From: Epiperipatus broadwayi
Taxonomy: Eukaryota > Onychophora > Udeonychophora > Euonychophora > Peripatidae
DNA length: 64,000 bases
Direction: 5' to 3'
Assembly: GCA_028023455.1 (NCBI GenBank)
Contig: JAQFVV010006197.1
Location: forward strand, 19,651,254-19,715,253
Of the stretch, positions 35,975 to 46,363 are shown piece by piece. Within the stretch, counting starts at the first letter, position 1. The number at the start of each line of letters is the position of its first letter. Position numbers and translations under genes: made by a program. The notes under the pieces were generated by a model. The model saw only the letters and a list, made by a program, of their open reading frames with translations, did no database searches and had not been told where the DNA came from.

Positions 35975-38900
35975 TGTTATGTTTCTAGCACTCAAATGGC
36001 ATTCATGTTGTATGCAGAACAAAATTATTTTATAGAGCTTGCCATACTACACACCTGATTGATGAAATGAATTTGAATCTGGTAAAAGCAATTATCATTT
36101 CATAAAATAAAACGAGAAAAATCTAAATCAATGAACATTTTTTTCACTTTTGAAATTTGACTTTCATAGACATATGTAATGTTCTTTCTTGGATTGTGAC
36201 ATGAATGTTATGCTGATATTTTGTCTCTATTTCCATTTAATTTGTGATTTTTTTTCTTCTGAAAAATAGTAACTGAAAACTTTAATTACTAACACTGGGG
36301 GGGGGGGGGGTAATATTTACAGTAGTTGCCATTTTCACAAAAAATAAAAAAAATAAAATAAATTGCAATTGCTGAATCTTATATTACTGGAAGAGTAAAT
36401 GCAGGCATTTTTTCTTCTTGGCTTCTACATTTCAGTAGGCTGATAATTATACTAATATTTTCAACTCAAAAGATTATCTAAATAATTTTTTTAATGTTTG
36501 CAACATATACAGACTTTCAAAATTATTAATAATAAAAAAATTAGTCTTTTATTAGCGAGTGACAGAGAAAAAAATTCAGCAATTTTTAGTTTAATCACTT
36601 ATTTATTACCTTGAGAATATGAATTTTATTTTGGTAACTTTTAGACAGAAGGAAAAAATGTTAAAATATTACTCAGACTCCTCTGTGCTGTTACTGCATT
36701 TAATAAAAGTTAAAAAATAAAGAATTTCATTACACTGATGAGTTACTCCATATAATTTACTAAAAGAAAGTGAAATATTGATTATTTCATTTAAAAATGC
36801 TATGCAAATTTTTAAAAAGATATTGGCAATATCAAAAAACTAGCCATTGTGCTTTTCTTCTTGCTGGATAAAACGATACTTGTACAGTAACATCTTCGTT
36901 GGATTAGATATGTAAAACAATAGCCAAATGGTTTGTTGCTTAAAAGTTCATTTGAAGATAAGTTTAAGCATTGAAGTTACAAAATAGATTTGAAATTCAT
37001 AAACCTTGAGTTCTGGAGTCTATTACAGATGCTTCACAATGCAGGTAATTGTGCATGTAAAATAAAATTTTATGGTAATCATCAGCATGGTTTTCATAAA
37101 AATATACATTTTCACTTATAACCTCATAGCTAATCTAAAGAACTACAATACTGCTTGCTTTTATTTGAAAGATATGATTAGAATATAACGGAGTTATGAC
37201 TAGAAAAAACTGATAAAGTTTTTCAGGCAATTATCTGCAGTAAAATTTAAAAGAAAGCATTTCAAGATGATAAATAGATTAAAAAATCAGCACAATATAT
37301 ATACATAAATATATCTGTGTTTTATATAATGGTTCTAAAATCAATCCCAAATCTCATTTTTTATTTTGCTTTTCTATATATTTTTTTTCTTAAATTCTGA
37401 AATTAAAATGATTACATTTATACATGAACAGCTGTTAACATTGATAATAAAAATATGTGCTTCATATATAAAAAGCATTGAAAATAAATAGCATTAAGCA
37501 ACCATTCACAGTATTATTATAATTTAATATATATAATTGTATTTAATAAATCAATATATATATATATTGGGATATAATTTTGATCACTATACTGTACTGG
37601 CATAAAAATGAGTATTTAGTATATAGAATAAATTGTAAAGATATATTCAAAAAATGTTAAAATTAAGTTAATGTTTAATATTTGTTTATCTATTCAGTAA
37701 ATATAAGTAATTGTAAGAATGAGAGGTTTCATAATGATGAGAATAATAATATATATATATTGTGCTACTGAAATTTGAAATAAATTTCAATATGTGGTGT
37801 AATGTCAATTATAAAAAAAAATTAATTTGATTTTAATAGTGAATATATTAACCTGGGGAACATTGGAATATGTTGCTATGACACCCATAATATTGGAGAA
37901 AGAAATGTTTATTATTAATTCTAGTATAAAAATTTGTGAATTGACTTTATTCATTTAAAAAATAAATATGTAAATAATAAAGTTTATAGTCATGATAAAA
38001 TTATTATTTTTCTTTATTATGTATATTTTTGTTACTGCATTCACAATAGTAGGTTACAAACAATTCCCCTAAATATTTAATGTCTCAAGTATATTTGTTG
38101 TTTTATTGATATAATATTGTGTTGAAAAATATGTGTAAAAATATATTTCCATTGTAGTATGAAAGAATGTAATCTTCATTGCTTAGTTTATGTTGGAGTG
38201 AAAGAATAGTATTTATATTTTAAAATGTAAATATTGTATGTTATATGTTGTAATTATAATTTGTCATTATTTAATATAATACGATTTTTATTTATGGAAT
38301 ACAGGATTGTAGATCATCAGCACTGTCTGCTTGTTTCCTTGAAAAAAGACATAGAAAATCCACTGAAAATCATCTTTATCAACCAGAGTTTAATAAGATA
38401 GGTATCTTGCATGTCATAACATTTCTGTGGGCATGAAGAACTGGCATTTGATCTATGAATAATTCTTTTAGCCAGAACACATTGCAATACTCTCATTAGT
38501 ATATGTAATTTTTATAAGGTTGTTCCACATAGGGAAGCGGTGTAATAAAAAAAAAAGAGGACTATTCTTGATGATTGCTAGCTGTTGTTTATTTCTTTTC
38601 TTCGATGATTTCATTCAAACTTAGAGTTCTTTTTACAAATAGTTTAACCCATTCGGTTTGTTTTTATAACTTGGGTGTTTTTACATTTTGATTTATATTG
38701 GTGGGTGAAACAAATTCTTTTTTAACCTTGTGTGATTGAAATTCGTTCTAGAATCAAACATATACATCCATCTTGCTTAGTTCTAAAAATATGGTTATTA
38801 AGATGTTGACTTTCTCATGCAATCTTTTCAATTATAAGATCAAAGTGGTACTATGTCTTTTGTTTTTGTTTTAATTGTGATAGGATTATGCAATAGCTTT

Positions 38901-39297
38901 CACTTCCCATGCTTGCAGTATGTTTATTGTTGTATGACATACATTGACATGTTATTAAGATATTTATTGTCCATCTTTTTGTTTTCAAGCCTGCTTAGCA
39001 ACATGCTTGACATTAAGTCATTATATATTATGTTTTGTCTTTGTTCATGTCATAAAGTTGTTTAGTTAATGATGTTTGTGGTTAGTCATATTATGTATAT
39101 ATATATATGAATGTATTTTTTTTTAATGTAGAAATCTAAATTTTTTTTTTTTTAAAAAAAAAATAATTTGCTTAATGTGATGTTTGCACACACATATATG
39201 TGATTGACAAAGGATAACTGTTATTTGATAATTACTTGTTTTAGGCTTAGTATGGTCTAGATTAGTGGAGGTGGATTGTTGGTAGTGTCACTCTTAC
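35975..39297. other. AT-rich stretch, few features
   Basis: No coding or transposon signal. It contains a 14-base poly-G run (36297-36310) and several TA repeats (37554-37568, 37751-37760, 39098-39108). Confidence 0.4.
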
Positions 39298-39632
39298 AAT
39301 ATATTCTAACATTCGAATATCAGCCTTTCAAGCTAATTGTGCAAACGCTTTGCGAGTGTTAATAATAAATGAATACTTTCTCACCAATACAAGATATAGT
39401 ATTTATGCAGGAATAAAAGGAATCCTCTTACCCCTACAACTCAAATATTTATATATGAGCAAATCTGAAGTACTGACAAAAAAAAGCATGATGATAGAAC
39501 AGTCACTTTAAATTACTCTATTAACACTCGCAAAGCGTTTGCACAATTAGCTTGAAAGGCTGATATTCAAATGTAAATACAATTGTATACAGACGCTATA
39601 TAAAATAAATGCTTATTAATATATTCTAACAT
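39298..39632 (+). mobile_element. Foldback SINE-like insertion with 15 bp target duplication
   Basis: A perfect 15-base direct repeat (AATATATTCTAACAT at 39298-39312 and 39618-39632) flanks 305 bases. Inside, 56-base arms (39309-39364 and 39519-39574) are inverted copies with one mismatch. The right arm read on the plus strand looks tRNA-like: AACACTCGCAAAGCG (A-box position) and GATATTCAAATG (B-box-like; TTCGAAT in the other arm). After the arm comes a short AT-rich end (CTATATAAAATAAATGC). The long target duplication points to target-primed insertion, with the head inverted, rather than a cut-and-paste MITE. Confidence 0.65.
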
Positions 39633-39639
39633 AATAGCA

Positions 39640-42060
39640 ATGAGTTAACTTTTGATGATTTAAATAATTAACAAACAACACTGACTTTTATAATTTATAC
39701 TTCTCATTGCAATAATTTGCATATTTGATAAACTATACATTCAGCTTGATTCTGGCATTGTTAGTTAATTAATTTTGCACTATGATTCTGGTAAGAAGTT
39801 GCTAAAAGTTAACTCAGTGCCATTAAGTTAGAATATATACATATAGGTTTAAAAATACACATTCATAGTGGTTTGACTCAACTCAAGTTTTTGGAGTATT
39901 TCATTAAGATATGAAAAGAGTGTAAAGTTAAATAATTAAATTGTACAGGATATATAGTACAATTTAAGTATGAATTTATTTTAACACATACATCAAATAT
40001 AAGAAAATTATGCTTTTCTAAATTCAAATTTATATTTGTAGCTTAGTAATTATGATTTTAAATTTAAAAATATTATTCAATGATTATAAATTAATTTCAA
40101 GTATTTAATTTTATTTTATTTTCTTGAAATAATGTGAACAAAGGGGTAGATTTATCTTTAGTATACTTTATTTTCAATTAATTATTTTCTATATAAATAT
40201 TAAGAATGTTCTTGACTCACTTATATCTTAAAATATGCATATGTATTACAACACATTTGTTACATAAATATACATTTTAATCTTCACATTTGATGGGTGA
40301 AGTTAGATTTATAATCAACTAATTAATTTAAAAGAGTTAATGTTAATTAAGAACCTATTGCACAAGACATAATCAGATCATATGCATATATTTTTAATGT
40401 TTATTGTGTTCACCATATATATATAATTTTTTATTTAATTTTTATCCATTTGTTAATAAATTTTGAATTAATTTAAAACAAGTAAACTTGCTAAGTTGTC
40501 ATTCAGTTTTATAATGTGAATTTATTGATTAATGGTACTTAGTTCTTTTACCCTATCATATATTTCATGACTACTACTGGAGATCTTTCTATCCCCATTC
40601 TAAAATCAATTTTTATAAGCATAACTATCAGATGACTCTGAAAACAAGCTATCAAAACTCATGTCAGGCAAGAATTATGATTAGTTTTTATATCAATGAA
40701 GTAAAAAAACTATGAAGTATAGTTAAATGGTTAATTCATGTCTGTGATGATGAAGTAAATCAAAACCTGGAGATCTTATGATTTTTAATTTTTTATTTGA
40801 AAATTTTGGAAGCCATTTAAAATTGTTCAGATGTAGTGACTTGAAAATGGTACTTAGATAAGATATTATTCACAAACTGATTATATCACATAATTCATTA
40901 GAAGCAGTTATAAAATAGCCAACCAAAGGATTGAATTTAATATTTATTATTTTATTAGGTATATATTTTTATACAGTAATAAAGTAACAAATTTGATATT
41001 CTTAAATATTTAATAAGTAATTAAACACTTATTGTACTTATTTTGTTAGTAACAAGTAATAATTATATTAAAATGGAAATTATATTTGAAATGATTTGAT
41101 GATTGATAAAGGTACAAATATGATAATTATTGAAGATGAGTAAAGGTAATTGCAATTAAATATTCATGCATTTTACAGCATACAGCCAGAAAAATCATAA
41201 TCTTATTCAGATATAGAGTTGATAATAGTAATATATTTTATTTATGTTGCAAATTAGAGCAATTTGCTTTAATTATATTTAAAGTTTGTAGATATGGATC
41301 ATAAATTCAGTTTAAATATTAAATTTTAACATTAATATTCGATTATAATAAACACTAATAATCTTTCATATGTTTTGATAATTATAGTCTAAAGTTTTAA
41401 CAACTTTGCATATGATTTATCAATTGCTTTTGAATAAGGATCAAATAGAAATCTATCATTTATTTTATATATTGATGCAATTGAATATTATACATTCTAA
41501 TGTTATCAAATAAAATGATATTATTTTATAATACTATAAGTTGTGCAAGTGGAAAGATATATTAAATTAATTGATTTTGTATTATTATTAAGTATTTGAT
41601 CTTATTATAATTGATTAATTAATAAGAGCATATTAGTATTAGTGGAACAGCATATAGTTAAGTTAGCATTATTTTTTATTTTGTCTAGTTATAATTAGAA
41701 ATCAATTAGTGAAACATATATTTGTTTGGATATCATTGATATTTTAGATTTGTAGGGTATATTAAATTGTTTAATCCATCCATGAATTATTTTGTTTAAA
41801 TATAAATAACATTTAATTTTTAATATGTTTGTTTTATTATTATAAACAGTGTTTTGACTCATAAGAAATATTAAGCTTTATCAATGTTTGTCAATTATTT
41901 TTATTATAAGTGGATTGTATAATAGGCATAAATCATTACTTATGATAATGATATTTAGTTTTATTGCTTTATCTTTAATCTATTGCAAACAGCATTCATA
42001 TTTTTTAGGATCCGTTCTAAATGCTATTTGAATTTATGTTATTACAACAAAGATTATTAT
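39640..42060. other. AT-rich stretch, nothing recognised
   Basis: Very AT-rich with no coding signal and no inverted termini. Confidence 0.45.
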
Positions 42061-42066
42061 CATTGT

Positions 42067-42067
42067 T

Positions 42068-42112
<45 letters not shown>

Positions 42113-42185
42113 TTCATTAAGGCTGTAGCCTCAAGCACATGCGTATAAAATGCAATAGTAGGGACCTCTACAGGTCTTAAAACCA
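42067..42185 (-). repeat. AAT microsatellite with adjoining SINE-like module
   Basis: An (AAT)n tract of about 14-15 units (42068-42112) is joined to a GC-richer 70-base piece (CTGTAGCCTCAAGCACATGC... to 42185). On the minus strand this reads as a SINE body running into a (TTA)n tail. GCCTCAAGCA also occurs in the SINE at 11050-11366. No pol III boxes are visible, so this may be a 3' fragment. Confidence 0.45.
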
Positions 42186-42189
42186 CAAG

Positions 42190-43120
42190 CTTACTCATTG
42201 TTTTAATCATTTTTTATCATTGTTTTAATGAATTAAGTGTTAGATTGTCATTCATTGATTGATATTCACTTTAGTTTCGTTTATTATTTTCATTTTGTTA
42301 TAAATGATGCTACAATTCACAGGCATTATTAAATTAGGATTGTTCTTCATTGGTTAATATCTTTAGTCTGTTAAAAATGGTGATCAATAATTAGGCTATG
42401 ATTAAAAATATAGCATCACCCATATTTTAACTCCATTATAATGACATCTGACCAGTGATTGGGTTATCAGAGTATATTAAATTTATCATTTCCCATTGTC
42501 ACCATTTTTATTCTGTTACAATATATATACCACAACTTTGGTTTTAAGTATTATCTCAAAGATATTATAAAGAAATCTAATATCAATTGTTTCTGATGGT
42601 AAGATACAGACAAAAATAGAATATATTGGATAGCTATAATTTACACATAAAAGTGTTTCAGAACAAAAAAAATTCTGCTGAAGAAATTAAAAAACATCAA
42701 TGCAATATATATAAAAAAACATAAAAATGGATTAGCATGTTCTAGTTCTAAATGTGACCACATTTGTAATTTACAGATTGGGTTTGTATAGTCATCACAA
42801 AACTCACTTTTAGATCTGTTGTTTTTTCTCTCTCTCTTCTTTCTTTATTTTTTGAGCTAGAATGGCCATACTCATTTATGAGTGATTGAATTATTTTATT
42901 AATACTACAGGTTCTATTAACTGGGCAAATTACTAACCCAGAAAATTAAAAATAAAATAAAATAAGTAAAAATGCAGCAAGATTAAAAAAATAATATTGC
43001 AATCTAAAAGAAATGAAGGTTAATAGATATTTTCAATTATATCTCAATGTAGTGAAATACATATTTCAATCAGTCATTCAATACATATAACATTCAGCAG
43101 TGTTATTGAGATGTTGCCAA
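42190..43120. other. AT-rich stretch, nothing recognised
   Basis: No coding or repeat structure found. Confidence 0.4.
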
Positions 43121-43124
43121 CATT

Positions 43125-43200
43125 CATTAAGTTATGATCAGTTTGATAGGAACAGATTTGAAAGTTAAAGGTTCCTGGATTAAAACTCACTTTGCCAAAG
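43125..43200 (+). repeat. tRNA-like SINE head
   Basis: TTATGATCAGTTTGATAGG (43132-43150) fits a tRNA D-arm/A box, and TGGATTAAAACTC (43176-43188) fits a T-arm/B box, at normal tRNA spacing. The anticodon-arm position reads ACAGATTTGAAAGTT. Changes in the B box make it unlikely to be a working tRNA gene. Confidence 0.45.
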
Positions 43201-43204
43201 TTAA

Positions 43205-44875
43205 TATTAAAAAAACCCAACATATCTTGAGCAATTGATTATAGAATTTTATTTAAACATAATTTCATACAGTAGAATAGTCCAATCTAGTAAGTAAAAT
43301 ATTTAGCACTTAAATTTCGAAGATATAAAATGATGTAAAAATCTTTGCTCCAGAAAATCTCTTCTTTTATATATAGATCATAATATAACTTAGATGGAAA
43401 TCATTATGTGCTATCTATTTTTCATATATAATTTAAATTGTATATTATGACCATGTATGATATACATATCTATTCCAAAAAAAATCAATTGTTTATCATA
43501 AATTTAGTTTATTATAAGTGCATAAATATATAATTTTTTTCAAAGACGAAATTTTAAAAATTACCATCAACTATTTTTTTGAAAAAATAAAATAAAATCT
43601 ACATATTTTTAGCAGTACATGCGGCAGAATAAATTAGAGATAGAAATTTAATATAGACTGACGCTTAAACTTATTAAATAAGTTCAAAAAAGAAATAAAT
43701 GAAATGGAATAAATAAAAAAAGATGCAGACAAATATATAAAATGTTTCAAATACATAACAAGAATTTCAAAAATTCAGCTAAAAAATTTTTTTTAAAAAA
43801 TCCAAAAATTTATTTTTTCCCGTAAAAATAAAAAAAAAGCATTAGTTATTCTGCTTGGGAAACAACATATTTCAGATTTCTACTACAGTTTCTTTAAAAA
43901 TAAAAAATTCGTTTCTTTCTTTACCTACCTCAAATTTCATCATTTTATAGACATTCTCTGAAATGACTGATTTAAGAACTATATTCTCAGATTTCAAAAT
44001 TTAAAAAATAGAAAGAAATAAGCAATATCATTAGGAAATTTGAGTGAAGATAATGTAATTTGTTTAGCATCTTCATATTCAAATTCCAATTTATTTTATA
44101 AGTAACTGACCATATGATAATGAGAAATGCCACTTGATATCATAAGCAACTACAACAGATCATATAATAAACACAAGTCTAAATATAATTATTTTAGATA
44201 TATAGTAACATAATTGCATAAAATTGTTTAGGTCATCATATTATTTCATATACATGTAGTTTCATACGCCCCCCTCCCTCCAAAGGAAATGGAAAACCAA
44301 TAACAGGTAGTCTTCAAATGAAATGTGGCATTTTGACAGCTTTACTTAACCCAAGTTTCAGAAATTTGACACATTGTCCCTAACAACGGAAAGAATGTGG
44401 CTGGTTGCTATATTGTGTAAAATTTATGGAAACTAATGGATTTCCAAAAATATTTAAAAGATAAATTAAGCTAATATCTGGAGGCCATAAAAAAAGAAGA
44501 CATTTTTTAATATCATTTATCAATTAAAAGAATAACTTGCAAATGAATCGTAATAAAAGAATATTAAATGCTTTTTTAATTTCATTTTTAATAAAACTCT
44601 TTTATAAATTTATTTGAATACGCAAATATTTATTTATCTTCTTCCCACAACACGTCATTATCTCGAATTTCTCCATATTTTTTAATTAATTTCTATCTTT
44701 CACATGACATTTCTTTTTATTAAAATGTTAATAATAATGATAAAAAATAAATAGTAAGAAAAAAATAGAAATTTTCACTTCTTTTAACAATCAATTATAT
44801 TGATTATTTAATCCATTTATCTATTTACGTATTTCCCCCAAACTTTTCTCATCAACAACTAGGGAGCAAACAATA
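43205..44875. other. AT-rich stretch, nothing recognised
   Basis: No coding signal. A CCCCCCTCCCTCC stretch near 44269-44281 is the only strongly GC-biased patch. Confidence 0.4.
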
Positions 44876-44880
44876 GTCGG

Positions 44881-44940
44881 GATTATCTCAATTTTTTTGT
44901 GGGCTCTGTGCGATATAAATGTGTGAGGTTCGATTATTTA
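44881..44940 (+). repeat. Weak tRNA-like SINE remnant
   Basis: ATTATCTCAATTTTTTTG followed by GTGTGAGGTTCGATTA (B-box-like at 44925-44936) gives a degenerate A/B box pair. No SINE body is visible. Confidence 0.25.
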
Positions 44941-45460
44941 AAATAAATTAAAAAGTGAATAAAATGCAGATAATTAAATTATATGCATAATTATAAATAT
45001 ATATGTAATGGCAGTTGCTGTGAATATACATAACATATATATAATCTAAAATGTAAATATCTAACGTAGTTATATTTTTAAAATGTAATCAATTCACATA
45101 TATAATTATGCGTAAATAATAATATGAAAATACTACAAAGAGATTAAATATGTTAAATAAAATTATACTTTCAACAAGTAAGTGTCGAAAGTATTTTCAT
45201 AAAAAATAGTTCTCAGATTCTTAACAGAACAAATATGATTATGATGCATATGTCTCGAACGTATGCTGGTTTACTTAATTTCGTTTAACATATTGAATCT
45301 CTTAAACCACTGAACATCACATGATCACCATCTCATGCTAGCGCATAACTGTTAGTAAACAGGCAAAAACTCTCCATATAATAGTGCCACCTTGTGCTAA
45401 CCAGAGTAATCAATGGATGCCAGAAGGCTTGTGCATAAAATCCCTATCTAGCGCCTACTC

Positions 45461-45519
45461 ATCCAATATCCCCAGACTAGTTTCTGGCTTGTGGCCTTCA
45501 TCAGTGACAAACATTGGAT
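45461..45519 (-). ncRNA. Second hammerhead motif, inverted copy, partly decayed
   Basis: On the minus strand the core is intact: CTGATGA (complement of 45498-45504), GAAA (complement of 45481-45484), and stem III/GTC with predicted cleavage between 45475 and 45474. Outer stem I (ATCCAA/TTGGAT) is kept. Stem II is reduced to three pairs (GGC/GCC) and inner stem I (TTGTCA against TGGGGA) has one mismatch and two wobbles. It is probably weaker than the plus-strand copy. Confidence 0.7.
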
Positions 45520-45787
45520 CTGAGAGCACTGCACCTAGATCTTAGGATCTAATGCAACCCTCCAGCAACCACCTTTTATCTCTACTTTACTACAAAACTA
45601 TGAGAATGAAATTGAAAACACAATAATATTTTCAATGCACAAGCCTTCTGGCATCCATTGATTACTCTGGTTAGCACAAGGTGGCACTACTATATGGAGA
45701 GTTTTTGCCTGTTTACTAACAGTTATGTGCTAGCATGAGATGGTGATCATGTGATGTTTAGTGGTTTAACACCAATCCTGCCTAATA

Positions 45788-45860
45788 GGATAATGGTGGC
45801 TATGGTTGTTAAAGAGCCAAACTCACCAAAACGTATGGGTGCTGAATTGAGTTCAGACCC
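45788..45860 (+). repeat. tRNA-like module inside hammerhead element
   Basis: TGGCTATGGTTGTTAAAGAGC (A-box/D-arm position, about 45796-45816, shown here as landmarks TGGCTATGG and AAAGAGC) is followed about 35 bases later by GAGTTCAGACCC (B-box-like, ending 45860). The layout matches a tRNA-derived pol III promoter with small changes. It could drive transcription through the hammerhead downstream. Confidence 0.5.
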
Positions 45861-46002
45861 ATATGATTATATAAGCTATTGAGCTTAGATTGAAAATATT
45901 ATGTTTTCAATTTCATTCTCATAGTTTTGTAGTAAAGTAGAGATAAAAGGTGACTGCTGGAGGGTTGCATTAGATCCTAAGATCAAGATGCAGTGCTCTC
46001 AG

Positions 46003-46061
46003 ATCCAAGGTTCCTCACTGATGAAGGCTACAAGCCAGAAACTAGTCTGGGGATATTGGAT
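46003..46061 (+). ncRNA. Type I hammerhead ribozyme motif
   Basis: All core parts are present in order. Stem I outer strands ATCCAA (46003-46008) and TTGGAT (46056-46061) pair fully. An internal loop GGT/TA follows. Stem I inner strands TCCTCA (46012-46017) and TGGGGA (46048-46053) pair with one G-T wobble. Box CTGATGA is at 46018-46024. Stem II GGCT/AGCC (46026-46029, 46033-46036) has an ACA loop. GAAA is at 46038-46041. A two-pair stem III (AC/GT with TA loop) ends in the cleavage triplet GTC, so cleavage would fall between 46047 and 46048. The A-A opposition at the base of stem II (46025/46037), where a G-C pair is usual, could weaken activity. Very short stem III is known from newt satellite and retroelement hammerheads, which often cleave best as dimers. 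Confidence 0.8.
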
Positions 46062-46192
46062 GAGTAGGCACTAGATAGGGATTTTATGCACAAGCCTTCT
46101 GGCATCCATTGATTGCTCTGGTTAGCACAAGGTGGCATTACTATATGGAGAGTTAAAAGCCTGTATATTGAATCTCTGTTGTAGTATTTTTA

Positions 46193-46328
<136 letters not shown>

Positions 46329-46363
46329 GTCAAAAACCTAGATATTACTAATTGTACATATAT

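Larger units (their letters stand above)
45290..46177 (+). mobile_element. Hammerhead-ribozyme retroelement (retrozyme/SINE-like), composite insertion
   Basis: A 13-base direct repeat (ATATTGAATCTCT at 45290-45302 and 46165-46177) flanks 862 bases. The plus-strand part (45636-46164) is one 451-base unit plus the start of a second: the segment beginning TGCACAAGCCTTCTGGCATC occurs at 45636 and again at 46087. In order the unit has a 130-base post-ribozyme piece ending GTGGTTTA, a tRNA-like module (45788-45860), a 110-base spacer and a hammerhead motif (46003-46061). The left part (45303-45635) is an inverted copy of the ribozyme region and post-ribozyme piece, with its own hammerhead (45461-45519, minus). 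There is no open reading frame. Small non-coding elements of this build are known as retrozymes in plants and animals, and as the SINE-like Sm-alpha elements of schistosomes. The inverted left part fits twin priming. Confidence 0.75.
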
